A stretch of 64,000 bases of DNA from Peltaster fructicola (lineage: Eukaryota > Ascomycota > Dothideomycetes). The DNA lies in the NCBI GenBank assembly GCA_001592805.2, contig CP051142.1:2604001-2668000 (forward strand). Reading direction: 5' to 3'. Positions 1 through 12,211 of the stretch are shown one piece after another. Position 1 is the first letter of the stretch. The number at the start of each line of letters is the position of its first letter. The position numbers were made by a program, and so were the translations under genes. Under the pieces are notes generated by a model. The model had not been told where the DNA came from and searched no databases. It saw only the letters and a program-made list of their open reading frames with translations.

Positions 1-1000
1 GATCGATACTATGCCAGTACCTCAACATACGCCGGTCAAGTACCACGACGATGAGATGGCAAATGTGTCTCCTCTGCAGCACTACACTTCTCAATACGCT
101 GTCGCCAGATCTTACCGCAGATGAAGTGTCGGTCCATGTTTGCAGCGCTCGACCTCGCAGCCTGCATATCTGACAACATCGTCACAGTGTGGTCGGCCTC
201 TTGCTTGCCAGCCTGCTCATACCTCGCAGCTTCGAATATCCCTGTCGACCTCGCAGCCTACATATTGACAACATCGCTACAGTACCGCCGGCCTCTTCCT
301 TGCCAGAACCTGCTCATGATCTTGCAGCTTAACTCTTACCAGCCGAACACCTGCTAATGATCTCGCAGTGTCGGTGATCCTAGTCGACCTCTTGAATACC
401 CGCTCGTATCCTCGCATCATCAGTCCTCACCGCGTGCCTCCTAGAGCTACTTCTTCGATGCTCTGGACCTCGATCAGACCTTGGCAATACGCCAGAACTC
501 ACTATCGTTCAAAACCCTCCTACTCTTGCAGCTCTAGACCACATCGCTGCCTGCATGTCCTCTCCACATCATCATAACGCTCGAACACAGTGCATTCATC
601 GATTGTCTCAACATCCACCTCAGCTACGCCATGGATCGTACTTCACTCCAGCACCCCTCTATCTTCAATCTATTACACCATGATGCTACATACCTCGCTC
701 CCATTCATGAGAGGCTCGACCGCTGACACTTCCATCGATCTTCAGCGCACAGATGTTCTGCTACCGCCTTGCTTGTCGATAGCATCCGCACATCATTGCA
801 GCTCCTTCGAGTCTGTGGCCTAGTCACCGTCGCCCTATAATCGCCATACCTTACACACATCGGCAGAGAACATCCTTGCGTCGCCAACTCCGCTACCTCG
901 ACTTAGAAACATGCTACACGGCCGATACCTAGACCGATCTCATCCGCATGACGCCCTGAACACCCTCAGAGGATCTTTGAAGTGTCACATTGTCAAGAGA
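1..1000. repeat. Degenerate short repeats, no gene
   Basis: No convincing coding region. A phrase resembling TCGACCTCGCAGCC...ACATCG occurs near 149 and again near 245, 96 bp apart. Looser relatives (CTCATACCTCGCAGC, CTCATGATCTTGCAGC, CTAATGATCTCGCAG) follow near 210, 311 and 353. This suggests an old, diverged tandem array. Open frames here are short, in several frames, and show no family resemblance. Confidence 0.45.
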
Positions 1001-1009
1001 AGGACTATA

Positions 1010-3310
1010 TCATTATGTCGAGCTACGGGTATCCTGCGCAGTTGATATCTGGCTCATTCTGCTACGCGCAATGCTCTGATACGGTCCGAGCCTCAGCAAG
1101 CGCTCCGATGGTCAAGAGATGTTCATACAGCTATATCTCCAGCTCCAGTTATGCTATGCAGGTGATGTCTGAAGTGTTGAGGTCCTCACGACGTCCTGGG
1201 CATTCCTAGAGTGTCGAGAAGCGCTCAGGCGATCGCCAGCATATCGCTATCTTGACCTACAGACATGCTACGAAGGTGGTGTCTGAGCTATTGCCGTCCA
1301 CACGACATCCTGGACATCCCTAGAGTATCGACAGCGCTCGTATGATCACCCCCTGAGAAGCACATCGCCATCTCGAGCTACAGACATGCTACAAGGGTGA
1401 CGTCTACACTGTCGGGGGTTCGCATGATGTCGTACGTAAGCTCGAGTTGTCAGAATGGTCTCTTGATGTCTGCAATGCAGCACATCGTTAACTTGAGCTA
1501 CAGATACGCTATGCAGGTGATTTTTGCACCTTTCTGCTCCAAATAGGATTCTGCATACACTCAGGGTATCTAAAAAGCCTTCGATTGCACAGAGAGTGCG
1601 ATATCAGCCTCACAAGATGCAACCATCGACATCTCGAGCTACAGACATGCTATGCTGTCGCCGTTTGAACCTTCCTGCTCCAAATGAAGTCCTGTACACG
1701 CTCATGGTATCTACAGAGCCTGATGCTGCACAGAATGTAATTGCTCAGTTTGATAAGTCGAAGTCTTTATCTCAAGCTACAGACATGCTACGCAGGTGAT
1801 ATCTGGACCTTTCTGCTGCAAATCATGTCCTGCATACGCTCAGGGTATTTGCAGAGCCCTGGAACCCCCCGAAAGCCTGATGCTCGACCTCATCGCTGTC
1901 GGTCGATTCTTGATGTCTATCTCAAGCTACAGACGTGCTGCGCAGGTGATTTTTGGACCTTTCTGCTCCAGGCGACATCCTGCATCTGCTCAATGTGTCT
2001 GTACACCCCAGAGGTGCTCAGAAAGCCAGATTTTCGACCTCATCACTGTCGACCACTTCTTTGTTCGTATCTTTCGCTACAGATATGCTACGAAGGTGAT
2101 ATTTGGACCTTTCGACTCCGAATGACGCTCTGAGCAGTCTCAGAGTATCTATAGAGCCCCAGGACGTCCAGGACGCCAGTCTCTTGACCTCATCACTGTC
2201 GATCACCTCTTTGTTTGTATCTCAAGCTATATCTATGCTACGGAGGTGGTGTCAATATTGTTGAGGCTCAGATCGCGTGCTGAACACGCTCAGAGTATCG
2301 TCAGAGCGTTGGAGGCTTCCGTTCACCAGATATCGTAGACACATGATCCAGCGATGGAACTTCGTAGATCTCGGGCTACAGACATGCCAGGGATGTGATA
2401 TCTGTACCATCTTGCTCCAAATCGCACGCTGAGCACACTCGTGACATCCACAAGGCCTCAGAAGAGCCAGAAGCGAAGGAATCACTTATCCCAGGCCACA
2501 CAACCCAAAACATGGCATATCTCGGGCTACAGGCATGCTACGCAGGTCATAAATCAACATTTGAGCTTCTTTTCGCGTCCTCTACCAGCTGGATCAATCG
2601 TGATGGCCTCAACTTGATCATGGCGCTCCTGGCAGCCCTTCTGACCATATTTCGCTCCTCAGACGTGCTAGAAGCATTTTGAAACAGGCCACGAGCGCAG
2701 AGCGACGTGCTGGTAAAGCCCTGATGGTCGGAAGAAGATGGATCATGATCTGGAAGCTCCTGACGCCCGTTGTGCCATATCTCGCCTTCTAGACATGCTG
2801 TGGCGGTGCCGATGAGCGCCGGACGCGCAGAATCGAGCGGAGGAGCAGCATGAAGTATCAGAAGGGTGGCAGATGCCTCGGTGATGCAGCAAACAGCAAA
2901 AGTCTGATATCTCGCCTACTAGATGTGCTACGACCATGAGAGTTGGCGCAAAATGCTCGGAATCGCACGATAAAGATGCTGGGAGGCTCAGATCATGATT
3001 TAGATAGCTGTACACAGGTATGGCTGTATCTCGCCTTACGGATGTGCTACGGAGCTGCAAACCGGCGCAAAATGCTTCAAATCGTGCGGTGAAGAAGCTG
3101 GACAGTTCAGATTGCTCTGTGAAGGTCTGTACGTGGAGACAGCTGTATCTTGGCCTCCAGACTAGCTACGCAAGATCTAACCGGCCCAGAATGCGCAGAA
3201 TCGCGCGCTGAGCACGAAAACGAATACAGACCGAGTTTCTGAGCTGTAGACCTATATCTTGGCCCACAGATGTGCTACGCAGCTGGCTGTCAGCGCAAAC
3301 AAGGCAAAAC
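1010..3310. repeat. Diverged minisatellite array, unit about 131 bp, about 18 copies
   Basis: A core like TATCTCGAGCTACAGACAT followed by GCTACGCAGGTGATATCTGG recurs near 1018, 1134, 1249, 1374, 1491, 1633, 1769, 1918, 2070, 2218, 2371, 2519, 2650, 2779, 2910, 3027, 3147 and 3250. Spacing runs from about 103 to 153 bp (mean about 131). Middle copies also share ACCTTTCTGCTCCAAAT after the core. Later copies share a GCGCAAAATGC...AATCGCGCG segment. Copies differ by many substitutions and length changes, so the array is old or evolving quickly. Weak core echoes continue to about 4340. No open frame spans the array, and I infer no function. Confidence 0.8.
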
Positions 3311-4740
3311 CATGTCCTCTACAAGTTTCACCGCTTACTTTGGCGATCCCGTTGCCACAGCGCGCTAGAGCGAAAAGGAGAATCGATGCTGCAAATTTCG
3401 CAGGGCAGCGTCTCTACGCTTCTCCATACAGCTGAGAGCTCCACAGCAAGCCAGCAGCCTAAGGAGCACACAATTTGGCTGCGGAGAAGCAGAAATCGCC
3501 CGAAATTCGCCGCTTGACAACCCTGTGCACCGTACAGCCAGATTTTGAGCGTATCTGTGCAGCTAGCGTCTGCCTGGGACAGCCAGATGCTCAAATTTGC
3601 GATGGATAAGCCTTGGGAGCAGCTACAGAACTCACGTGATGCATATCTTACTTTTGATCAACTCCCGTGTGCTAGAAAGGTTCTTTATGCTTATAGCTTC
3701 GTGTTAAAGCGTTCTGCAGCGAGTGCTGGCCTGCTGCATACGAAATTCCAGCTTTTTTGGTCAAAACTCACCTGAATGATGCTTCTACGCGCGATGTGAT
3801 GAGTTGGGATGCCTGCAGGCCGCCTCAGACCTCTTCTCCTTCCATATGGGCTGCATAGGATCACCGCACGTCGAGATATGGCGCTTGGGCTCATGTCAGA
3901 CATGGAAATGGAGCATGCGGGCGGTCTGCCATGATCCTGAGCCGTCGGCATGTTGAGACACAGCAGGATGCAGAGGAATGCCGATTTCCTGGACAGAAGC
4001 TGCGATATCTGCAGATCCAGAGCCCGTAGACGCATACGGAGCGTGATGGGCACGCTCCAGCAGGTATGCCAGCACGACGCTAGCCTAACCGCACGTGAGA
4101 TCGCCCTGCGCAGATGCGAGTCCGTTGCTCGAGGCTTCTGAGCTGTTTGGAGACTCCGAGGGCCTTTGTGAAGCTTCAGAAGAGATGCCGGCAAAATCTA
4201 CTTATAGATGACTAAGATGACCAATTCGGCCCCGAAATAACGGTTTTCGACGGTTTCGAGCTCGCTAGGACATAGAGACGGGCGTAGAGAAGCTGCAGAC
4301 GAAATTTCAGCCGATTTGATCCATAGATGACCGAGATATGGCTATATCTTGGTGATGATGGATGTGCAGGATGGCACCGATGAGGCAGCGGAAATGATGT
4401 GTTGATAGCGGGGTGGTGGCGGTGTGCCTTATATATCGCCAGAAGAAATGGTTGGTGATGGCGATGGTGTGCTGCGGAGTGGAAGTCGAAGCATTGGTAT
4501 GCTTCGAAGTAGATGGGCGGGTGACAGCGATGTTGAGCCTGAGGTGTGCGAGGATGGCTACCAGCGACATATGGATGATGCTATCAGCATTGGTGCGCAT
4601 GTCCTGTGCTGGAAAAGCCGTGACAGCCTTGCGCAGGGTGTATCAGACGATACTGATGTCGCGGTATGAGGTTCACGACGACGGTGAGGAGAGCTTCTAT
4701 CAAGATTGAGGACAGCCAGGAACAGACAGAAAAGATGGGA
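3311..4740. other. Gene-free stretch with faint echoes of the 131-bp repeat
   Basis: Open frames up to 167 codons exist on both strands but overlap one another, have no recognisable motif, and carry fragments of the upstream repeat core (for example GATGCATATCTTAC near 3640 and GAGATATGGC near 3870 and 4330). From about 4330 the sequence becomes rich in GATGATG and GACGATG words, leading into the next repeat block. I see no gene. Confidence 0.4.
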
Positions 4741-5880
4741 GAAGACGACAATGCGACAATGCGACGATGCGACGATGCGACGATGGCAGTACCAACACAG
4801 CGATGACTTAAGGCCGACGACGACAGCGATACTGATAGAAGGATGACAGCGATAGGAGCGACAACACAGGCGATAGCATGGGCATGCTAGGAGAACTGAT
4901 GAGACAGCTGTGGTGAAAGCTCGAGTTGAGCAGCACCGGTTGGAAGATGACTGCGAGAACGGCGAAAGCGCTGTGGTAGGACAGCCAGAGCGACAGGATG
5001 TTGACAGGTCTGCCGTGCTGGAGCAGAAGCAAAGCCAGGATTAGCGACAAGATGTTGACAAAGACGTGTGTTGCTGAGACAGGGTCAGAACGCGAGGATC
5101 GACATATATGCCGTTGTGGGGACCTGTGCTGAGACGCCTCTGAAGTCCAGATGCTCAGACGAAGACCAGACAACCATGGCGATGTTGAGCAGCGACGAGG
5201 ATCCCAGAAAGACCGAGAGTAATGGCATGGGTGCTCCGCTGATCGGTGGTGGTCGATCAGCCGCATGGCCTCCGGTGTCCTGATGTTGCGGTCAGCAAGG
5301 CTGCGAGCCTGCCATCGGAGACAAATGCAGTGGTGCAAGGGCAACAAGATGCTCCATGACGATGACATGGCGGTAGTGAAGCTGGTGAGTGTATACCAAC
5401 AGGCAGACACTCGGATATGCCTTGATGGGAGACAGGAGGCTGCCAGGGACCTTCCTTCATCCCATACCTAGTGTCGACGGTGCTCTGTATCTCCTGTGCC
5501 ATTGTGGTATGCATCGGCTTATGCCCTTCTCTTAACAGCGTACGATGCCGCTCGCTCAGGCGTTCATACCGCGAATCCGCAGTGTTATGCTGCTGCGTTG
5601 ATCGTGGATGTCTGTGGTGGTAGCAGCAATGATATGCTCTTCGAGGACAGAGGATTGCGACAACGATGTGGTTTGGAGGCTGTGGGCTACGCCGATGGTG
5701 AGGACGACGGTAACGACGATGTGCTTTGGAGGCTGCGGATACGCTGATCGTGAGTGAGAGGACGATGTGCTTTCGGAGCTGTGGAAGACAATGATGGTGA
5801 TGGCGAAGACGATGTGCTTTCGAGGCTGCAGACACGCTGATAGTGATGGCGATAGCGACGACAATCTGCAGTTGTTAGTG
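4741..5880. repeat. GACGATG-rich short tandem repeats, including 9-bp and about 48-bp units
   Basis: At 4749-4786 a 9-bp unit (ATGCGACGA) is repeated about four times. GATGTTGA words recur through 4.99-5.29 kb. At 5663, 5715, 5762 and 5809 the phrase ACGATGTGCTTTCGGAGCTG recurs with variations, 47-52 bp apart. The open frames here, for example Ser/His-rich ones on the minus strand, are products of the repeat and not recognised proteins. Confidence 0.65.
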
Positions 5881-5939
5881 TATGGACATGCTGATGGCGA
5901 CTATGATGGCTGGCTTTTGGAGATATAATGAAGCCGCGA

Positions 5940-6400
5940 CGACGATGGGCTAATCTCAGGTGTATTGAGTCGGAAGGATAAAGAGCTACCCTCATATGTC
6001 GTGATGTCGTGATGACAATGAGCTGTGCTCATGTATGGCGAAGCCGTGACGACGATGGGCTCTTCGATATGTAGAGCATGCTGATGGCGATGATGATCGG
6101 CTCGAAGATGTAGACATGTTGCTGCGACGACGATGAGCTACCTCAGATGTGTAGAACATGCTGATGGCGGTGCTGACCGGCTTCAAGGATGTGTGCATGC
6201 TGCTGCAACGACGACGAGCTACCCTCAGATGTGTTGAATATGCTGATGGCGGTGCTGACCGGCTTTAGGATGTGTTTCTGCTGCTGCAACGACGACGAGC
6301 TACCCTCGAATGTGTAGAACATGCCGATGGCGATGATGTTTGGCTCGAGGATGTGTATATGCTGCTGCAACGACAACAGGCTCTTGGTGATCTGGCGTCA
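5940..6400. repeat. Tandem array with 81-bp unit
   Basis: The junction CGACGACGATGAGCTACC recurs at about 6057, 6137, 6218, 6299 and 6380, i.e. every 80-81 bp. Each unit holds CATGCTGATGGCGATG and GCTGCTGCAACGACGACG segments. Copies are about 80-90 percent alike by eye, clearly better preserved than the 131-bp array. Because 81 is a multiple of three, one minus-strand frame stays open across the array (6143-6376), but I do not regard it as a gene. Confidence 0.75.
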
Positions 6401-7950
6401 CACCGACGTGACGACGATGAGCTGTAGGTAGCAGTATTGATCTCATGATGCTATCATGGTGCTGACCTGGTGTATGGGTTGGTACATGAGCAGGATAGAA
6501 GGAGACATTGGCATGAGATCAGAGCTGCTGTAATCCGCCGTCGGAAGCGTTCTCCTTGGAGACAAGCCTGCAATATACCAGTAATACAGTAGATGCCATT
6601 GCCAGCTTGCCTGAAAGACGCCTCAGACGGCTACAGCAATAGCTGACATTCATGATTGCCTCGATGATAGTCGGGACTGGTAAAAGGACGTCTCAGCTTG
6701 ATAGGAATCCCTACAGGCTGATAGCTGTCGCTCATGTGTTAGGCCTGTTGGCAGGCGAGCAAACCGCGAAAAGGTCGTCTGTGGATGAGGGAATATCAGC
6801 AGCACGATACAGATCGGCAAACTATCGAGAAAGCTTCTGATGTGATGATCCTTGCAGCATCATGTATAGACATCCTTGCATCGAGGGATGGTGGCATCGC
6901 TGGTATCCTTACGAGTACTGACACATAGCCGGAAGATCGTGGAAGCTAAGCACTATGCTCGCTCGAGTATACCGCATTGGCTCTGATGGTGTGTAGACTG
7001 AGAGCATCCCAGCAAGCTTCCAGCTGTCTGTCTCCGCCATTGACTGCGAATGATGAGAGAGTCCACCTCAGCTGAATCTGGTATCGTCGTAGATGATCTT
7101 ATCAGAATCTTGTTGCGTGGATTTTCAGTGATGCCCTGCGGTTGAGACTCCAGCTGAGCTTGGTATCGTTGCACATGATCTTTGCTCAGACAGTGCTGCG
7201 TGGTACGTGAGTGATGCCGACCATCATAGATCTTAGACGCCGCATATCTCGAGAGGAACACTCATGTGCGTGATGCCCTATAGCCAAGATTCTGGTCACA
7301 GTATGCTCCAAGACGGGTACTCTGGTGGCGGAGTTCCAGCAGTCGTTTCGCTGATATTGATGAGAAGCGAACGTTGAACAGTGCCAGTACATGGTACAGC
7401 GTCGAGGATGGCTGTGTAATTGACCTGCTGCTGTAGAAGGCGAAGAAGCTTGTGTTCGGCAGTCTTTGCAGACTAACACACATGCCAGGCTCCGTGTTCG
7501 GCAGTGGATACAACAGCATAGAGGCATTCAGTGAATGTCCGATGCATTGAGTCCACGTTGGTGGGTCAGAGGTGTCTCAGCTCAGCGCTGGGATGCTAAA
7601 GGACTCTGAGGCTGCTCAATGTCGCTCTTGGTGCTTTCGTCCTGCAGCTTAGAGAGCGTCTCACGGAGGCCACCTAAGAGATCGTACACCTTGAGGTTTG
7701 TACCTTCGTCGCGGTCCGCCAACTCCGCCTGCTATGATGGTATAGCTGTCGTGCTCGAATCGATGTCGATCTTGACGTAGAAGTCGTTGCTGCTCGAGCC
7801 TTAGGAGCATAGCGTCCCAACACCAGATTTGAGGTTGATCATGATGAGGCCATCGTTCGCGAGGGAGTTCCGAAGCTGGACATGTTCGTGACCTGCTTGA
7901 CAAGGTCCTCGAGTGCACCGAAGAGCTCGTGCTTGAGGTAGAATCTGCAG
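6401..7950. other. Gene-free stretch with one two-copy 82-bp repeat
   Basis: No supported gene. At about 7075-7235 two copies of a segment containing CAGCTGA..TGGTATCGT, GATGATCTT, TTGCGTGG and CAGTGATGCC lie 82 bp apart. On the minus strand about 7870-7955 a short stretch reads like protein (RFYLKHELFGALEDLVKQV), followed by stops, which may be a decayed gene fragment. Other open frames overlap and lack motifs. Confidence 0.4.
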
Positions 7951-9205
7951 GATGAAGTGTTGCATACCAGGCAGGCACTCTTTCTGTCACTCTCCTGAAG
8001 TGCTACCACAGCGGCGAAGTCAGCAGCATGATGGAGACAGCTTCCGAAGTACTATGCTTGTCTTGAGTCTCTGCTATGAGGATGAGAAGCTCCAGGCGCA
8101 GCTCTTGAGTCATAGCCAAGACTACACTGTCGATCTAAGACAGCTGGCGAAGTACCGTGCTTGTCTTGTATCTCTGCTGTGAGGATTGAGAGGTTCGGGT
8201 GTAGCTCTTGAGTCATAGCCAAGAGTATACCATCGATTGAAGTGGTGCTTGTCCCAACAGTGTAGGACAGCTTGCTGGTCCATCGAGCTTGAGATCGAAT
8301 GACAATGCTGGCTCATCAGCTGATGCTGGCGAAAAGGCAGTCGAGGGCGTACAGTACCAATCTGATGACTTCACACTAGGCTGTAGTCTGGATAAGCCGC
8401 CCAGATATCGATGATCTTGTGGCCCGATATCCAGTCATTGTTGTATTGCTTTGACATTGTCGGTCCGATTTCGTTGCCATTCGAGCTCGCTTGGGAAGGC
8501 CAGGTAGTGCTCCAGGACACTACAGAGCTAGCATAGATGTCAGTAACATCAAGTATGGCTTTGGCAGCGTTGGTGGTATATGGTGTGTTCTGTTTCGATC
8601 TGCCTCCTGATCCAACTTACAAAAGAGTAGTCAGCAACGTCAGTAGCTCTTCGTACGGCACCTCGAAGTTCTCCGTAGAGACTGCTTGCTACTCGCCAGA
8701 GATTCCTTGTACCAAAGGTTGCAGCTCCTCGATTGTGGGTGATGTGAGCTGCACTGGTGCTGGTGCTCCCGCTCTGACTACCTCTACAATTTGTTCCAGC
8801 ATATCAAGTGCCCAAGCATCGTCCTCTGCCTGTGATGACTTCGAAGCTTTGGTCGCTGAGGATCGGAGTACGCGCCAAGTTGGTCTCGTCCTCATCCTAG
8901 GTCATGGAGAGGATATCCAGATCGGTATGTTGTGCTTGATACAGCTTGTGCCCAATCGTCGCAGTCAGGATACTACAAGCTCTGAACGACGAACAACTCG
9001 TCAATGTGCCGTTAGCGAGGCTTGAGATAGAATGACTGCCACAGATGCTCGTCCGTGTAGCCAAGTCGATTTGCCATGAAATGACCACCACAGTGCTGTT
9101 GCCACACGCTCGTCCTGGTAGCCAAGCCGACTTACCATAGAACTACGACCACAGTGCTGCTGCCAGACTCTCATCCTCGTAGCCAAGTTGACTCGCAACA
9201 AAGGC
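7951..9205. repeat. Short tandem repeats of 103 bp and 61 bp in gene-free DNA
   Basis: Two copies of a 103-bp unit occupy about 8040-8245 (CGAAGTAC..TGCTTGTCTTG at 8045 and 8148; CTCTTGAGTCATAGCCAAGA at 8102 and 8205). Three copies of a 61-bp unit lie at about 9015-9200, marked by GTAGCCAAG at about 9058, 9119 and 9180. Between them, minus-strand 8689-8895 and plus-strand 8537-9025 frames are open but overlap each other and have no family signature. Confidence 0.6.
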
Positions 9206-9878
9206 CGTGGATTGTGTCTTCGTCATACTTGAGCTGCAAAATTGGCATCAGTCCCTCGATCTCGCTGACGGCATACTTCAGATAAGCTGCCACAGCGCTT
9301 CTGCATACAAGGCGTCGATCATCTCGCTGCTGTTGTCAAATCTGACGATAGCTCAAAATGAATCCGCAGGACGTCAGCACTTCGCTACCAGGATTCGACC
9401 ATGGCAGACCCTTGGAAGCCGTCCGTAGTATTGCTCTCTCATCTCGAACGTGTTTCGTGTCGTGTGCTGGTGACTGGCGGACAAAAGCCAGTCGAGCGTG
9501 ATAGAAAGATTTGTCCCATCTGGGTGATTCTTGGAAGTCTCAGCACATCTGGTAAGGCTGACATGAGCGGTGGGCGACAGAGAGCCGAAGTGAATGCGGA
9601 CGATGTCGATGGTTGCTCAAGGCACCTGTTTGTGGTCTGCCCGTTGAACTTCCTCCCTCAAGACAGCCGTGCTGGACGGATCTATGCACGATTGTGTCTC
9701 ATTTTGGCCAGTTGTGTTGCATCAGAGCAACGGACTCGCACTTCTTTGTGAACGCCGATGCGAATACGTCATCGGATGGTACGGTCCCTGCGGGTCTGGC
9801 GGGCAATAGCAACAAGATAAGTTGAAGAACACCACCAGAAGTACCGTCGAAGCACCAATATCGAGGTTCACCATCAAA
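9206..9878. other. Upstream flank of the first gene, nothing recognised
   Basis: About 670 bp between the last tandem repeat and the dehydrogenase gene. Overlapping open frames of 65-116 codons occur on both strands with no motif. The last part presumably contains the dehydrogenase promoter and 5' leader. A CACCATCAAAATGG context surrounds that gene's start. Confidence 0.35.
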
Positions 9879-10859
9879 ATGGAATCTGTCAAACAAGCAG
9901 TCGGTCTTGGCGGTCCTCGCCTTTCATGGATCGGTCTTGGCAATATGGGCAGGGTACGTGTCCAACAGGTATCCTCGGCCAACTAACAACCTCAGGGCAT
10001 GGTGAAGAACATTGTCGAGAAAGGTCAGTTCGTAGCTCCAATCCAGGTGTACAATCGAACGACCGCCCGCTCTGAGAAGCTCGTATCAAGCGTGGGAAAG
10101 TCCAAGGTAGCAACCCTGGAAGAGACAACAGATGCAGACATCATCTTCATATGCCTTGCAGACGATGATGCGGTCACCGAGACTGTGAACACCATTCTCC
10201 CTCGATGTAAGGGCAAGCTGATTGTGGACTGCTCAACAATCCACCCAGATACAACCGACAAGATCGCCAAGACGATCAATGACGCAGGCGCTGAGTTTGT
10301 AGCATGCCCAGTATTCGGAGCTCCAGCAATGGCAGACAATGGCCAACTCGTCTGTGTGCTTGCAGGCCCAAAGGCACAGGTGGATAAGGTCAAGCCATAT
10401 TGCAAGGGAGTCATGGGCCGTGCGGAGATCGATCTTAGTGATCAGCCATACGGTACTGCAACAAGATTGAAGATTGTCGGTAACACTTTCATCGTCAACA
10501 TGATCGAATCGTTGTCCGAAGGTCATGTACTTGCAGAGAAGAGTGGTCTAGGCACGAAGAACCTCCATGCCTTTGTTGAGGCTCTTTTCCCAGGACCTTA
10601 TACTGCATACAGCAACAGGATGCTCAGTGGTGACTATTACCAGCGTGAGGAGCCATTATTTGCTGTTGATTTGGCCAGGAAGGACGCTAGGCATGCTATG
10701 AACCTAGCAAAAGCTCATGGTGTAAGGATGAAGGACGTAGAGGTCGCCGACGCTCATCTTGCGATGGTGAAGGAGCATGCTGGAGCGACAGGAGATATCG
10801 CGGGCATATATGGTGCAGTTAGGAAGGAGAATGGGCTACCATACGAGAACCAATCGTAG
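9879..10859 (+). CDS. NAD(P)-dependent beta-hydroxyacid dehydrogenase (HIBADH / 6PGDH-like)
   Basis: Exons 9879-9953 and 9996-10859, 312 aa; the 42-bp intron has GTACGT, an ACTAAC branch site and CAG. Splicing completes the Rossmann motif GLGNMGRGM at residues 20-28, so the start at 9879 is well supported. The family signature DCSTIHPDTT follows, then the lysine helix TRLKIVGN that normally supplies the catalytic Lys, and an all-helical C-terminal dimerisation domain. Family members oxidise small beta-hydroxy acids (3-hydroxyisobutyrate, tartronate semialdehyde and similar) with NAD(P). The substrate cannot be told from sequence. No clear mitochondrial presequence is visible, so a cytosolic enzyme is more likely than classic valine-pathway HIBADH. 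It is the first solid gene after the repeat region. Confidence 0.9.
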
Positions 10860-12211
10860 ACGCAGAACAGGTGTAATGGCAGTTCTGTCCTGTGCAGCAT
10901 CATGTTGCTGAAAGTGTCCAGGCGGCACAGCCGAAGACAAAGATCTGCACTCACTGCTTTGTTCTGCGGCATTTTCACCGAACCGTGCAGGCTGTAAGGT
11001 GGTCAGTAGGGTGAATACAACTTTATGGTGTAGCATGACAAGGTTTTGTTGACAGCTCGGCTTCTGTAGACACAAGAGCTTCAATGTCCCAGCAGAAGGA
11101 GTCGTTGATCGAGGACAGCGTCATAGATGTTTGGATGGCCCTGTGTAGGGACTGGCTTCTTGAACCTCTAGAGCGTCAAAGACTTACAAGCAGGAGATAT
11201 GCAGTGCGCGGAGTGTCGTAATCGTGTTGACGAAGGAGGTCACGTTCGAGGATCGAGCTGCTGACTCAAGATCTGCGAACACGGTAGTCATTGTGGCATG
11301 CTGAGAGGTCTTGCAGCCGGTTCCAGCTCTTGGGTCTCGATAGCCACGAAAGCCACCAGGAATTGATGACACTCGTCGTCCATACCCTGACAGCAGAGAT
11401 GATGCTGGAGGTACCGGGGGCTTGGGACTCCTGGACTCTAGAGACTCTCTTGACGATGTGAGATGCGTGTAGCGTCGTGGATGTCTGTCCATTCTGTGAG
11501 ATCTCATGCTCTTGAACCAAGAGACACTGTTGTGGTGTGCGTAATAAGCAGAAGATGAGTCTGATTTCCTCAACCACTTGAACTCAACTCACCAGTTACA
11601 TGATCGTTGCCTATTGCGAAAGTCTTGTTGCAAGATGAGGCCCAACTAGAACATCTAACACCAGCAGAGCATTAGACTTCATCATCGTTATGTGCAGAGA
11701 GCGTTTGTAAGATGTCCAGCTTTGTGAAGCCTCAGCCCATGGACCTACATCATGTCTCATTCGTGTTGCGTGAGCTCACTCCTACGATTGAGTCACTGCG
11801 ATTGACCAGCATTGCGTAGACCTAGTCGAAAGATGTGACTCCGCGAGACCCAAGAGTCTCAGTTGGGACATCGTGTTTGACCATTGGTGCGTGCTGGAAT
11901 ACCTTGCTGGAGGATTGACTATTCCAGACTGTAGAACATTGACGATCTGGCGTTGAAGCCTTGAATCGTCGCCGAGCCCTGACAATATTTCCGAAGCACT
12001 CAACAAGATCATCAATGTCCGTCGAAAGCTCTGCATCTGGCAAGTGTCGTGCGAGCGCCTTGCAGTATCGAAGTGGTTGTAGAGAGAAGCAAAACACGCG
12101 ACGTTGATACAATGCACGCACTTCTACCTACCCGCACTATTCCCAAAACAGCAGTATCAATACAAACACCACCGCGTCTTCAACCTCACTCTCACTCCTA
12201 CAACATTGACA
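10860..12211. other. Intergenic 1.35 kb; no supported gene
   Basis: Contains the 3' side of the dehydrogenase and the SMC2 promoter. A minus-strand frame at 11822-12121 has a locally protein-like stretch (LRYCKALARHLPDAELSTDI) but no start context, partner exon or family match that I recognise; it may be a remnant. Other frames (11184-11577, minus) overlap and look non-coding. Confidence 0.4.

Noticed and set aside
6143-6376. Minus-strand repeat protein from the 81-bp array
   Set aside because: The frame is open because the unit length is a multiple of three; there is no flanking coding sequence, and other frames are open too.
8537-9025. 162-codon plus-strand frame, Ser/Thr rich with a hydrophobic start
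   Set aside because: It overlaps an equally open minus frame and a tandem-repeat region; no domain or processing signal is convincing.
121-9825. Many open frames of 60-167 codons in the first 9.8 kb
   Set aside because: They overlap on both strands, follow the tandem repeats, and show no motif, signal peptide or splice partner that I trust.
12104-12211. Longer SMC2 N terminus from 12104
   Set aside because: The conserved SMC2 start MRITELII begins at 12212; the upstream codons resemble leader sequence.
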